Assembly: GCF_000732725.1 (NCBI RefSeq)
Contig: NZ_JPNB01000003.1
Location: forward strand, 1-64,000
DNA from: Kineothrix alysoides
GTDB taxonomy: Bacteria > Bacillota > Clostridia > Lachnospirales > Lachnospiraceae
Length of the DNA stretch: 64,000 bases
Direction: 5' to 3'
A program made the position numbers and the translations under genes. Positions 35,654 through 45,161 of the stretch are shown here, one piece after another (position 1 is the first letter of the stretch; each line of letters opens with the position of its first letter). The notes under the pieces are model-generated. The model ran no database searches and had not been told where the DNA came from. It saw only the letters and a list, made by a program, of their open reading frames with translations.

Positions 35654-36133
35654 CTACACTTCTAAAAGGGAATTTATTTCAAAACAATTTTGCCCATAAT
35701 ATGCCTTATGATATCTTTCCAATTTAGAATCGTATTCCTTATTACCATGATTTTCCTTAGTCACTATATGTGCTAATTCATCCAATATTACATTAACCAA
35801 AAGAATCTCCTTTTTATTCTGCCTAATGGGTGCCATCGATAACTTTCTATTAAAATCCGTAAAAGAACTTGTCATGATGGCTGATGTAGAAATCCATATT
35901 TGTTTTTTATTCACATAACAAAACCCATATTTATAATTATTTTGATATATAAATGACGGCATATTCTTTTTCAAAAAATTACACTTTAAATAATCCTTTT
36001 CATCAAATATAATCCACTCTATCTCATCATCTTTTACACCAGTTTTTTTCTCTATATCTGTAATTGCTTTCTGAAGAAGTTCACTCCATATGGATAATAC
36101 ATTTGTTTCTTTATCAAACCTAATATTGCTCAT
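35654..36133 (-). CDS. Putative zinc-metallopeptidase-like cargo protein
   Basis: 159 residues, ATG 36133 after GGAAGAGGAGATGG. Near the C-terminus LVNVILDELAHIVTKENHGN has DELAH in place of the zincin HExxH, with a later His-x-x-Tyr-Tyr (KAYYG). It could be a SprT/YgjP-like or toxin-type metalloprotein with a changed first ligand. It is AT-rich compared with the flanking transfer genes, so it was probably acquired separately. The function is unknown. Confidence 0.55.
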   Translation of the reverse strand: MSNIRFDKETNVLSIWSELLQKAITDIEKKTGVKDDEIEWIIFDEKDYLKCNFLKKNMPSFIYQNNYKYGFCYVNKKQIWISTSAIMTSSFTDFNRKLSMAPIRQNKKEILLVNVILDELAHIVTKENHGNKEYDSKLERYHKAYYGQNCFEINSLLEV

Positions 36134-36333
36134 TTTCCATCTCCTCTTCCTTCCACTTATAACAACATTTCCAGCATATCCCAAACAATATTATTTTTCA
36201 TTTAATACTTTAATTACCTTTGATAATACACTTAGCTTTTTTCTATGTCTATAATAACTCTCTTATAATTCCAATTTATCAGACTGAAAAAATGTAATTT
36301 TTAAGTTTTATATAAACATAATGGAAAGCTTAT

Positions 36334-37458
36334 TTATTTCTTTATAAAAATTTTTAATAAATTACATTTCTTTACTTTTTGCCCATTCGTATTCATCCAA
36401 AAAAAGCCTGCTTTTATAATTACATAAAGTTCTTCATAAGTCTTGTATTTAGAAAAATCAACAATTTCACCCAAATAAGTCTTAAAGTTTTCTACTTGTA
36501 TAAAAGCAGAATTGCCATTGCCATATACAACATCACTTAATTTTGAAAACGCATATCCGCAATTAGTTGGATACGAGTCATCAATGCTTTGAAGTTCGGA
36601 AAAATTCATCTGTTGTAAGCATGTGAATAACTCTTCAATTTTATGTAAAAGAGCAATTCTATAATAATTAACAACTTCTTGATTTTGGGGATTAGTAATA
36701 GATGTCGTGAAAATTATTCTGAGTTTTTTTAATTCCGAATTATAATAATCATTATCTAACCTTTGTTTAGCCTCTTTAACTAAAATCTCTATTTGAGCAG
36801 CCGGATTATCATCCCTCATTATTCTTTGATTACACCACGAATTGAAATATTGCCCAACCTTCATGTCTATTTCTTCCATTACAGTACAAAGATAGTTATA
36901 ACGAATCTCTGCAAAGGCAAGTAATTCATCAAAATAAATATTCAAGTATAAAGATTCCTTATCAGGTTGATTGCTATAGAGAATGGCAGAAAAATCCCCC
37001 TCACTAAAACCGCCACCAGACCAACTAGCATATCGTCGCTCGGCTTTATTTGCTCCGGTGAAATTATCATTCAAATTTATGGGGTGTGCAGCAAAGCAGG
37101 CCCGTATCGTCTTAAAATAATCATTATCGGTTGCTTTAAAAAGTTTATGCTTAAATACTGAATTATCAGCAACAAACGGTATTTCATTATTGTTAAAAAA
37201 CACACGATGTAGTTGTTGGATTGCCTCCCAGAGAACGTCTATGCAAGTTATGAAAGTAATTACTTTGATGCTTGATTCATTATCATTTTTACGTGAAAGA
37301 TTATTTGTATCAATCGAATCTACCACGACATCAATCCAGTCCATTGCAGAGCAGATGATACTCCATTGATCTTTTCCATTATGGTTATGATAAATGTGAC
37401 AAACTAAGTCTTGTTCATTTACTTTTTCACGAAACTCATCAATAAGCATTCTATCCAT
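36334..37458 (-). CDS. Hypothetical cargo protein
   Basis: 374 residues, GAGGAAAATA upstream, AT-rich. I recognise no family. It is soluble, mostly helical, with conserved-looking FAAHPINLNDNFTGANKAER and YASWSGGGFSEGDF, and three Cys. The 200 bases on its left side and 220 on its right side show no other gene. Its company (a membrane protein and a metallopeptidase-like protein) between two hairpins suggests a small cargo set, perhaps for defence or maintenance; that is a guess. Confidence 0.5.
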   Translation of the reverse strand: MDRMLIDEFREKVNEQDLVCHIYHNHNGKDQWSIICSAMDWIDVVVDSIDTNNLSRKNDNESSIKVITFITCIDVLWEAIQQLHRVFFNNNEIPFVADNSVFKHKLFKATDNDYFKTIRACFAAHPINLNDNFTGANKAERRYASWSGGGFSEGDFSAILYSNQPDKESLYLNIYFDELLAFAEIRYNYLCTVMEEIDMKVGQYFNSWCNQRIMRDDNPAAQIEILVKEAKQRLDNDYYNSELKKLRIIFTTSITNPQNQEVVNYYRIALLHKIEELFTCLQQMNFSELQSIDDSYPTNCGYAFSKLSDVVYGNGNSAFIQVENFKTYLGEIVDFSKYKTYEELYVIIKAGFFWMNTNGQKVKKCNLLKIFIKK

Positions 37459-37679
37459 TATTTTCCTCTTTGATTTCTACAACAATTCCCATTATTACTA
37501 TACTGCTGGCTTAGCTAAATCAGCATATTCTAATTTATCAACAACATCAAAAAGTATTAATAACTTATGAGTTGTATTAGAATAGCAATAAAAAAGTACA
37601 AAAATATTATACGTTCTCTTATATGCTTATCCAATTTATAGTTCCAGTTTCATATATATGATATTTAATAAATATCTTT

Positions 37680-38339
37680 CTAATACAAATAATCAGGCAT
37701 TGTTATACCAAAATCAGCCTGAGCATCTATGCTAATTTTTTCAGTGGCAACCTCTTCCTCTTTACTAACTGCTTTAATGGTAATTATGTATTCGTCTGGT
37801 TCTTCAAACACTGCGATAAAACTAAAACGTCTTGAGGATTCCATCGTCATATTAAAAGGCCCAAAAACTTTTGTCGATGATTCACCTGTTAGTGTTATAT
37901 TCTCCGTATCATCCGATGCTGTCACAACAATCTTTTTTGCAGGCTCAAAATTATCACTTATAGTATCCGACACTGCTACTGAAACAAAATATTCATCCAC
38001 TTCTTTCAGTAAATCTGGCGGTTCCGTTATTGTTCCCTTTCCCTTATTATCAGATAGAGCCGCAAGTATCGGAACAATTATCAGGGCACTTCCAATACCA
38101 CCAATGGCTATCCATATCCATTTTTTCAATTTTTCTCTTTTTTTATTTTTTTCATTGGCTTCTGTAGGACCTATTGGAAAAGGAATTATTCTCTTCCGAC
38201 CGAGAGTTGATGTTGAGGGAATATCATCATCTCTGTTTTTTCTGTTCAGATTTGTTAAGAAATGTACTAGAAGACCCGATATTGTCCCCCCTACAATCGT
38301 TATAACAAAAAATTCTATTATGAAGTCTTTCCACATCAT
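37680..38339 (-). CDS. Two-helix membrane protein, hypothetical
   Basis: 219 residues from ATG 38339 behind GGGGAAG. Membrane helices at about 5-28 (IIEFFVITIVGGTISGLLVH) and 75-97 (WIWIAIGGIGSALIIVPIL). A basic loop lies between them, and the external C-terminal 110 residues look like a single beta-sandwich domain (YFVSVAVSDTISDNF, then FGPFNMTMESS). No family is recognised. First gene of the AT-rich cargo set. Confidence 0.55.
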   Translation of the reverse strand: MMWKDFIIEFFVITIVGGTISGLLVHFLTNLNRKNRDDDIPSTSTLGRKRIIPFPIGPTEANEKNKKREKLKKWIWIAIGGIGSALIIVPILAALSDNKGKGTITEPPDLLKEVDEYFVSVAVSDTISDNFEPAKKIVVTASDDTENITLTGESSTKVFGPFNMTMESSRRFSFIAVFEEPDEYIITIKAVSKEEEVATEKISIDAQADFGITMPDYLY

Positions 38340-38431
38340 TCTTCCCCATCTTTCCAAACAATCCAATACTTTCTTAAAAATAGAAACTTATGTAACATTA
38401 TAAAAAAGTCCTGATTTGGTCTATATTTTGA

Positions 38432-38453
38432 GAGCATGGCTCCAGCCATGCTC
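38432..38453 (-). terminator. Perfect 10-bp hairpin after the Tad operon
   Basis: GAGCATGGCT-CC-AGCCATGCTC lies 15 bases beyond the stop of the last Tad-side gene (38469). The T-run on the minus strand is weak (TCAAAATAT), so termination may be partial or the hairpin may protect the 3' end. It marks the right edge of the cargo genes. Confidence 0.55.
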
Positions 38454-38468
38454 CCTATTTTCTCATAT

Positions 38469-39002
38469 TTAATTCATATCACCGACCTGCTTATTCCAAT
38501 CCCCATCCGAACCTGCATTTTCTCCAGTCGGCGCTCCCGGATCATCCACATATCCGAATCCCGGAACATTTATCTTACCTCCACTATTCGTTCCTCCTGC
38601 GGGATCCTGCGGCTGTTGGGGTTCCGTCACTTCCGGCGCATATTGGGGTGCTTTCCCTGAATTGTTCACAGAATTATTATCTGTTACCTCTGGTTTGCTC
38701 TCTGGCCGCTGTGCTTCTTCTTTGGTCTGTGGTTGCTGCTCTGCATTCTCTTCCACAAGCGTATTTTTCACTTCAGAATCCCCTGCCGCTTCCAATTCGC
38801 CTGTTGGCTCTTCCACCGGAACTGTAATCTCAGGCACCGTCACTTCTATATTATCAGTTTCTATCTCTACCAATGCTTCTTTCGGTGTTTCATTATGTCC
38901 GATTACTCCTAAATACCAACATAATCCTACCACTAAACACACAGCCACTATTGCAAGACTGCCAATTACCAGCTTCTTTTTCTTATCATATTCTTTTTTC
39001 AT
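38469..39002 (-). CDS. Membrane-anchored low-complexity protein
   Basis: 177 residues: short cytoplasmic basic tail, one helix (LVIGSLAIVAVCLVVGLCWY at 11-30), then an external acidic Pro/Glu/Gln-rich region and a glycine/asparagine-rich end (GGTNSGGKINVPGFG). It belongs with small ICE proteins found at the end of Tad-like operons. It may serve as a spacer or wall-spanning component. The 184 bases separating it from the next gene hold nothing evident. Function unknown. Confidence 0.6.
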   Translation of the reverse strand: MKKEYDKKKKLVIGSLAIVAVCLVVGLCWYLGVIGHNETPKEALVEIETDNIEVTVPEITVPVEEPTGELEAAGDSEVKNTLVEENAEQQPQTKEEAQRPESKPEVTDNNSVNNSGKAPQYAPEVTEPQQPQDPAGGTNSGGKINVPGFGYVDDPGAPTGENAGSDGDWNKQVGDMN

Positions 39003-39186
39003 CTAAAAGACCTCACTTTCCATAAAATCACTTTTACGGCAAATGCTGCCCTACTTTTTATCCATCTTTATCATACAAGATTTTAGACAGAAAGTCCAGA
39101 CATTCCCCTACAGGATGTGGTAGTTTTTCCACTTCCTGCCTAATAACTTTATCATGCCTGATGTTGTCTGTCTACCTGTTCCAGTA

Positions 39187-39726
39187 TCAAAATTTGGGCA
39201 TATAGGCAGCTTTTGTCTTAATTTTCATCTGTAACGGTGGAAGATTCTCCCATCCAAAGGACAGCGGTACTTCTAACTGTACCGCTGCCTCTGCTTCAAA
39301 ATTTTGTCCGGCACTTCCCGGTGTCAGCGGTACATTTTTAATTGATACCTCCAACCCTGATATACGAAACTCATATCCTTCTCCCTGCCACTTTACCTGA
39401 TATCCATTATAGGGATTTGTTCCTAATGTCCGGTCAAGCTGGCTATAGATATCTCCATAGTCTAAATTTTCTACCCAGCCGTCTTCATCCAGATAATATC
39501 CTCCGCTGTAGCCTTCTCTCAATCCGTTGTAAACCTCGTTGTAATTAGTGGTTGCCACGGATATGACTGCTTCCTGTAAAGAATTTCTTACCCCGGATGC
39601 AGTTATGCTCAATCGAAAAAATTCCGATATGACACAGAGTAATAGTAGCAGAACAAGCACTAACGAAGCCGTCAATAAGGTAGACATGCCTTGCTTATCC
39701 CGCAGAATATTCTTAAATTTTTTCAT
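39187..39726 (-). CDS. TadE/TadG-like pseudopilin
   Basis: 179 residues from ATG 39726; the longer frame to 39837 overlaps the upstream gene. Short basic lead (MKKFKNILRDKQG) and a hydrophobic helix (MSTLLTASLVLVLLLLLCVI) typical of TadE/TadG minor pilins, then an external domain rich in Tyr and Gly (EGYSGGYYLDEDGW). Probably a minor component of the Tad-like fibre, processed or inserted by the same system. Last of the pilin-type genes in the operon. Confidence 0.72.
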   Translation of the reverse strand: MKKFKNILRDKQGMSTLLTASLVLVLLLLLCVISEFFRLSITASGVRNSLQEAVISVATTNYNEVYNGLREGYSGGYYLDEDGWVENLDYGDIYSQLDRTLGTNPYNGYQVKWQGEGYEFRISGLEVSIKNVPLTPGSAGQNFEAEAAVQLEVPLSFGWENLPPLQMKIKTKAAYMPKF

Positions 39727-39757
39727 ATGAATAATCACTTTCTTTTCACACTTCCAC

Positions 39758-40168
39758 TTATTTATAGTAGACTTCACTTTTGCCACTTGCCCTGGCCTGC
39801 AACTCGATAGGGAAGGAACCAAACACAAAGAACCCAATATTTACCCGCTGTTTCAAAGTTACGTTGATATCTCCATTAAGCTGTACTTTGTTTCCACTGT
39901 AATAATCACAGTCCCAATATATTTCTGGATTCAGCCCAGTCTTTGCTTTCAACTCCTCAATTCTTACCGATACGTTGGTACTTCCTACAATTTCTGCCTG
40001 CCTTACGATTTCATCCGCAAAAGTATCAAGCTGCTGTTTCTGTATAAAAACGGGAAACAGCACCATAGCAAGCGCCACTACCAGCATCAGGCATAGAACG
40101 CCTATGGCAGTATCAATATAGCTTTCTCCCCTGCAATCTTTTTTTAACTTTTTGAGCTTCTTTCTCAT
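39758..40168 (-). CDS. TadE-like minor pilin (DUF4320 type)
   Basis: 136 residues: basic lead MRKKLKKLKKDCRGESYIDT, hydrophobic segment at 21-42 (AIGVLCLMLVVALAMVLFPV), external domain. The GES-YIDTAIG junction resembles class III/TadE pilin starts cleaved before Glu. AAGGAGAG upstream. Ten bases separate it from the TadC-like gene. Confidence 0.72.
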   Translation of the reverse strand: MRKKLKKLKKDCRGESYIDTAIGVLCLMLVVALAMVLFPVFIQKQQLDTFADEIVRQAEIVGSTNVSVRIEELKAKTGLNPEIYWDCDYYSGNKVQLNGDINVTLKQRVNIGFFVFGSFPIELQARASGKSEVYYK

Positions 40169-40177
40169 ACACTCTCC

Positions 40178-41053
40178 TTAAAACATCCCCGACATAGTTC
40201 CCAGTATCTGATACCCCATGACACCCATATAGATGATCAGCATGCAGGCCAGCAGAAGGAAGGAATACCGCCTAATCTTTGGCGGCCGTTCCAATGCAAG
40301 CCGTTTTAGACGCTGTATTTCTAATTGTTTCATATCATGGGAAAGCATCCGGAAGAAAGTCACTCCATCATCCCCACGAATACATCCAATCAATCCCCTT
40401 ACCACATCGGACAGCATAGCGCTGGATACTCTCGCTTCCATTCTTGTCAGTGCCGCCTCGTAGTTTCCCGTCCGCATATCTGCCGTAGTAATAATCAGTT
40501 CATTTTTCATAGCTCGGCCAGCATTTTTCTGATAGGTCTCCAGCATGGATAAGATGTCCCGGCTCGCCATCAGCTCCTGGGTTATGGTAGCCACGAAGCG
40601 GGGTAATTCATATTCAATCTCTTCCCTCCGCTTCCTTACCATTTTTTCTGCTTTTCCACTTTCAGAGAAAAATACTCCGATTCCTACAATAAGGAAAGCC
40701 GGAGTAAGAAGCGGAAAAATAACTATACATGGAATAATACTCAAAAGAATCATCCCTGCTTTTATATAAGCCTGTGCCATATATACCTCTGGTGTCATAG
40801 CAATTTCTGCGGAACGTAAAATTGCTTCCAGCTTTCTTTTTTTATAGGTATCCATGGGTAAAAACTTTGACAGCTTCGCCGCAAACTCCATGATGAATGC
40901 ATCCGAACTTCTTGCCTGCTTTTTCTGCCTTTTTCCCATAGACAGGATTACCCGGCTGGTACGGTAAGTAGGAACCTTACACCATTCTGCCAATAACAAA
41001 TAACTTCCTGCCGTAAAAAACACGGCAAAAAGCAGTAAAATCAGATTCTGCAT
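40178..41053 (-). CDS. tadC: TadC-like inner-membrane platform protein
   Basis: 291 residues with the type II secretion F-domain (EYELPRFVATITQELMASRD, RMEARVSSAMLSDVVRGLIG) and membrane helices near 3-22, 100-135 and 262-285. It forms the pilus-assembly platform with the TadB-like protein encoded 14 bases upstream and is driven by the TadA/CpaF ATPase. No defect is seen. Confidence 0.85.
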   Translation of the reverse strand: MQNLILLLFAVFFTAGSYLLLAEWCKVPTYRTSRVILSMGKRQKKQARSSDAFIMEFAAKLSKFLPMDTYKKRKLEAILRSAEIAMTPEVYMAQAYIKAGMILLSIIPCIVIFPLLTPAFLIVGIGVFFSESGKAEKMVRKRREEIEYELPRFVATITQELMASRDILSMLETYQKNAGRAMKNELIITTADMRTGNYEAALTRMEARVSSAMLSDVVRGLIGCIRGDDGVTFFRMLSHDMKQLEIQRLKRLALERPPKIRRYSFLLLACMLIIYMGVMGYQILGTMSGMF

Positions 41054-41067
41054 ATCTTCCAGTCTCC

Positions 41068-42000
41068 TTATCTTTTATACTCAATGGGTCTGGTATGCTT
41101 TGCCACTGCCGCCACTGAAATAAATATTACAGTTCCGCAAATTGTCAAAAGTACCTTCCCAAATCCAGTAAACATTAAGGTTTCATACCAGTCCTTATTT
41201 AAGAAGTACAAAAGTGGTATGCTCCCCAAAAGCAGAAATACCATAGTAATATACTCTTTGATCGGCTCATACAAAAGCAGGTCTAACTCGAAAGATACCA
41301 CACGCATATCAGATAACTTTGCTACCACCGGCGGCAGGGTACTTTTTAGATTGTAATCCTCCTGACAAGCAATGACAGCATCCACCCATTCGTGAAAAAC
41401 TGCATTATCCATTCCTTTTTTTAGGCTCTCCAGTGCTTCTGCCATATTGGAATTAATGAGCTTTGTTTCCATCATAAAATTACGGAATACTTCTGATACT
41501 GGCGGGTTTAAATATGGCAAATTCTCCTCGATTGCCCGGACAATAGTATTTTTGTTTCGCAAATAACTGGTTGTAATCATAGAAAGTGCAGTTTCTAATT
41601 CCGTATTAATTTGTTTTTTGTGTCTGGATGCCGTAAATTTTACATAATAAAAAGGCAGCAAGGCGAACCCCACTGCCAGCACCGGCATTAAAAAGCCGTT
41701 GTCCATAGTAAGCGCAATCAACACTCCCATGACAAACAGAATCATTGCAAGGACACAGAGAGTCGCAAACTGCGTACTCCGTCCCGTCAGCCGAAGGATT
41801 TCCTTCACTTCCTCAAATAAAAGGCACAATCCCTTTGATTCTTTCGTTTTCTTACTTTCCTTTATCCTGCTTCTCATGCTTTCATTCTTTGGTCTCAAAT
41901 ATCCAGCTATACCGTCCAGAAACATAAAGGGCGACATATTCAGCATAATGAAGCTTCCTGCAATTGCTATAAAAAAGGCAATTGTCACAAGTAGTGCCAT
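41068..42000 (-). CDS. tadB: TadB-like inner-membrane platform protein
   Basis: 310 residues. Helices near 4-28, 80-125 and 250-300; cytoplasmic F-domain (ELETALSMITTSYLRNKNTI, then EALESLKKGMDNAVFHEWVD). It pairs with TadC as the platform of the Tad-like system. GGAGGT ribosome site. Order TadA-TadB-TadC is the usual one. Confidence 0.85.
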   Translation of the reverse strand: MALLVTIAFFIAIAGSFIMLNMSPFMFLDGIAGYLRPKNESMRSRIKESKKTKESKGLCLLFEEVKEILRLTGRSTQFATLCVLAMILFVMGVLIALTMDNGFLMPVLAVGFALLPFYYVKFTASRHKKQINTELETALSMITTSYLRNKNTIVRAIEENLPYLNPPVSEVFRNFMMETKLINSNMAEALESLKKGMDNAVFHEWVDAVIACQEDYNLKSTLPPVVAKLSDMRVVSFELDLLLYEPIKEYITMVFLLLGSIPLLYFLNKDWYETLMFTGFGKVLLTICGTVIFISVAAVAKHTRPIEYKR

Positions 42001-42020
42001 TGGTTATACCTCCATTTCTC

Positions 42021-43379
42021 CTATTTCTTTGCAAGAAGCTGTTCCTGCATTTTTAACGGTAGTCCATTCTCACGAAGCCTTTTTTGTAATCCTTCCGAAA
42101 GGTTTTCTACTTTTTCATAATGTCCGATAATCTTCGGCTTTCCATCCACCATGATATTATCGGTGATATTGAACCGATACAAAGTACGCATACGGCATTT
42201 TCCATCCGACAGCGTCTCACATTCTATCATCTCCATAATGCGCCTGGAATTGTCCTCCAAGCGTTTGGTAAAAGCTACAATGGGAAATGCCTTGGTTGCT
42301 AAATTCTGCAACGTAGAATCATCCATCCCTGGCTGTTCCTGTTTGCACAATGTAACCATACGATAATATGTGTCCTCACAGGAATTGGCGTGAGTAGTGG
42401 TAATCACTGCATGTCCTGTATTTGCTGCATTTATGGCCTGCATACTCTCACCGCCCTTCATTTCCGCTACTGAAATACAGTCCGGGTTAATCGTAAGAGT
42501 GATTTCCAGTAACTTTACCATATCAATATTTTGTCTCGGATCATCGGAGAATCTTGTAACCAGATGAACTACATTATTTAAGACATTTCCCTCTTCATCT
42601 TCTACTGTCAGGTCAAACTCCCGGCATCCCTGTTCAATTGTAACAATACGCTTATTATAGGGCACTTCACCCAATATCCAGCTCATTAACGTAGTCTTAC
42701 CGGAAGATGTAGCTCCGGTAATGCACATAGATACCCCATGAATAAAACATAGAGATAGCAAGTCAAGCATCTCCGCTGTTGCAGTACCAAACCTTACAAA
42801 TTCTTCTTTTGTCAATTTCTTTGGATTGACAATACGAATAGAAACCGCCAATCCTTTTTCCTTATCAATCACACCATCCCCCATAACTGTTATACGGATC
42901 TTGTTATTCAGATGTCCCACCACAATAGTCTGTGCGTTGTCAAATATCATGCCGGACTTATGAAGCAGTCTGCGGATTACATCCACCGCATGGCTTGCAC
43001 TGTTGAAAGACTCTTTCGCCTGCAGGATCTCTCCGGTAGAATAAGTAATTTTCACATCCCGCCACTGATTGATATTGATTTCCTCCACATCATCCCGGTA
43101 AAGATATTTTGTCAGAAAAGAAAAACCTGTCATTTCTCCATATAAAAGTTCGCATAGCTCTGTCAGCTCCATTCCTTCCACACCGACCTGATTTTCCTCC
43201 AAATATTTTGCAATGTAGGATTGTATCAGTTCTTTGTTCTCATCCGGATTATCTCGCAGGACAGATGCAAAGTTTTTGGATATGTATTCCTGTACATCCT
43301 TTAAAATTTCCGGAAAAGTGCGAATCACCATATTTTTTCTGATAAATCCTGCCATTTCATGTATGTTCACTATTTCCAA
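42021..43379 (-). CDS. tadA: CpaF/TadA-type secretion ATPase
   Basis: 452 residues, TTG start after AAGGAG. Walker A ITGATSSGKTTLMSW at 220-234, IVTIEQGCREFDL (Asp box), Walker B PDCISVAEMKGGESMQ, His box TGHAVITTTHANSCEDTYYR. A hexameric ATPase that drives assembly of Tad pili or transfer of proteins across the membrane. The N-terminal 90 residues carry the CpaF-type helical region. All motifs look active. Confidence 0.92.
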   Translation of the reverse strand: MEIVNIHEMAGFIRKNMVIRTFPEILKDVQEYISKNFASVLRDNPDENKELIQSYIAKYLEENQVGVEGMELTELCELLYGEMTGFSFLTKYLYRDDVEEININQWRDVKITYSTGEILQAKESFNSASHAVDVIRRLLHKSGMIFDNAQTIVVGHLNNKIRITVMGDGVIDKEKGLAVSIRIVNPKKLTKEEFVRFGTATAEMLDLLSLCFIHGVSMCITGATSSGKTTLMSWILGEVPYNKRIVTIEQGCREFDLTVEDEEGNVLNNVVHLVTRFSDDPRQNIDMVKLLEITLTINPDCISVAEMKGGESMQAINAANTGHAVITTTHANSCEDTYYRMVTLCKQEQPGMDDSTLQNLATKAFPIVAFTKRLEDNSRRIMEMIECETLSDGKCRMRTLYRFNITDNIMVDGKPKIIGHYEKVENLSEGLQKRLRENGLPLKMQEQLLAKK

Positions 43380-43445
43380 ATGTCACTCTCCTTTTCCACA
43401 TTCAATAACTATTCCTATCGCTTCTTTCTCCCCTATCGCACAAGG

Positions 43446-44291
43446 TCAAAATTCCCCTTTCCGTCCTGCAAAGGGATTCTGGAAGGATGACTTTTTTCTT
43501 GCTGTAACAGTTCTCTTTACCTCTGGCTTTTGTTCCTGAATATGTACTTGTAAACCGGATATCTCCGTCATTAGTTTTCTTATTTCCATCTGAAAAGCGC
43601 TAGATTCCTTAGAGGTAAGCCCTTCAAACAAATGCAGTTCGTCATACTGAGCTTCCAGTTCCAGAACATATGGAAATACAAAGGATACACCGCCGTAATG
43701 CCCTGCGGCCGCTTCCCATTCCTGACCGGTCTTGAAGTTGCCTATGGCACTAATATATTTTCCGCCATCCTTCCGGTCTTCCAACATTCCGGCGTGGGAG
43801 CGGTAATAAGAGATACCCCTTAGATTAGAGGTTCCCATCCGCAGCACTCGGTCTGCCAGCTCCATAGCAAGAATAGAAAATATATCTGCTTCAAATACTG
43901 CCGTACAATCCAATATTACATAATCCGCCAGATGGCGTAGACTGACTAAAAAATCTATCACTCGTTCTCTTGTGACCTTGGGATAGCTCATCGGGTTTTC
44001 TCCCAGGCAATACCCTAACAGGCTGATATGTTCACTGGAAGGAACTAACACACAGGCTTCCAATATCTTATTTTGAGTCAGAGTTGGTGCTGTAAGCAGT
44101 GCCCCCAACGAAGTATTCTGTTCTGTATCTGCCGTAAGCAGAAAAGGAACTGGCGGCGCAAAAGGATCTGCACACACAACAATAACGTTCTTCTTTTTCT
44201 TCGCAATTTCTACAGCCAGCTTTATGCTGATTGTGGTCTTTCCGCTGCTTGGACTCCCCACAACTGCAAGCATATTTCCATATTCCATCAT
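43446..44291 (-). CDS. CpaE/TadZ-like ParA-family ATPase
   Basis: 281 residues. P-loop VVGSPSSGKTTISIKLA near 10-26 intact, VIVVCADPFAPP, DYVILDCTAVFEAD (switch II region). Unlike the CpaE-like protein at 29227-30237 it has no receiver-like front part and has a good P-loop. It is predicted to localise the Tad-like assembly site. GGAGG upstream; it lies between cpaF-like and cpaB-like genes, the standard order. Confidence 0.8.
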   Translation of the reverse strand: MMEYGNMLAVVGSPSSGKTTISIKLAVEIAKKKKNVIVVCADPFAPPVPFLLTADTEQNTSLGALLTAPTLTQNKILEACVLVPSSEHISLLGYCLGENPMSYPKVTRERVIDFLVSLRHLADYVILDCTAVFEADIFSILAMELADRVLRMGTSNLRGISYYRSHAGMLEDRKDGGKYISAIGNFKTGQEWEAAAGHYGGVSFVFPYVLELEAQYDELHLFEGLTSKESSAFQMEIRKLMTEISGLQVHIQEQKPEVKRTVTARKKSSFQNPFAGRKGEF

Positions 44292-44303
44292 TTTTTCCTC
44301 CCG

Positions 44304-45122
44304 TTATTCTCCTGCTTCCTGCTCTTCATCTACAATCCTTTCTTGCTCCGTATCGGCTGATTCTACATCTTTCTGTTCCTGCCCTTCTCCTATATACAGC
44401 TCATCCAGCATTTTCTCCTGTACTTCCAAAAATCGCTGTGCCTGCATACTATCTCCACGGAATACTAAAGTGGCATGAATCTTTCCGTTCTGTTCCAGTT
44501 CTGCCAAAAGCCTTGCCTGTTCCGGCGTGGCAAGAACAGTTATAGTAGATGCCAATTCCAGCTCCTCACCGTTTACATTTTCTGCTTGAACGTCATTGTC
44601 GGCACCAGTGCTTGTGGTAGTAGCTATAATTTCTACATACTGTAATTCTGGCGGTATAAGTGTTTCTCGCAATTCTCCCACGTCCGAAGCGATAAGTGTT
44701 ACGATATCCCCAGCTTCCAACTTGCCAGACAGTCCCGCAGCAAAAGACTTGATACTTACGGAAATGGCACGATTTTCTCCATTGAGCTTATTTAAATATG
44801 CATTTTTTAGCATAGATGTGTCCGACAGCTTGCTCCTTAAGATATAATCTCCTTTGTACAGGTCTGCATTGGCATATTTTCCGATGACATCCTCTGCCTG
44901 ATACACCACATCGGAAGGCAGATTATACCCACCCACATCTACGGTAATCAGCATTTTTGCCGTAATCTGATCACCTTTTTTTATTTCTGTATTCACACGG
45001 ACTAACGATACCTTTGATTTCAGCGCATTATTGAACATCGGAGTAAGTCCGAAACATATAATCAGCGACAGAATGATACAGATCAAACCTATAATGATTC
45101 GGTTCTTCATTAAATTTTTCAC
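44304..45122 (-). CDS. CpaB/RcpC-like SAF-domain protein
   Basis: 272 residues, GTG start after GGAGGAAATAAGAA. N-terminal helix (IIIGLICIILSLIICFGLTP), SAF domain at about 38-105 (KKGDQITAKMLITVDVGGYN, YKGDYILRSKLS), then RcpC domain and an acidic Glu/Gln-rich tail. CpaB/RcpC proteins are periplasm/wall-facing parts of Tad systems and may bind peptidoglycan. It is complete. Confidence 0.83.
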   Translation of the reverse strand: MKNLMKNRIIIGLICIILSLIICFGLTPMFNNALKSKVSLVRVNTEIKKGDQITAKMLITVDVGGYNLPSDVVYQAEDVIGKYANADLYKGDYILRSKLSDTSMLKNAYLNKLNGENRAISVSIKSFAAGLSGKLEAGDIVTLIASDVGELRETLIPPELQYVEIIATTTSTGADNDVQAENVNGEELELASTITVLATPEQARLLAELEQNGKIHATLVFRGDSMQAQRFLEVQEKMLDELYIGEGQEQKDVESADTEQERIVDEEQEAGE

Positions 45123-45161
45123 TTCTTATTTCCTCCATTTTTATATTTTTTCAATTTCAAG

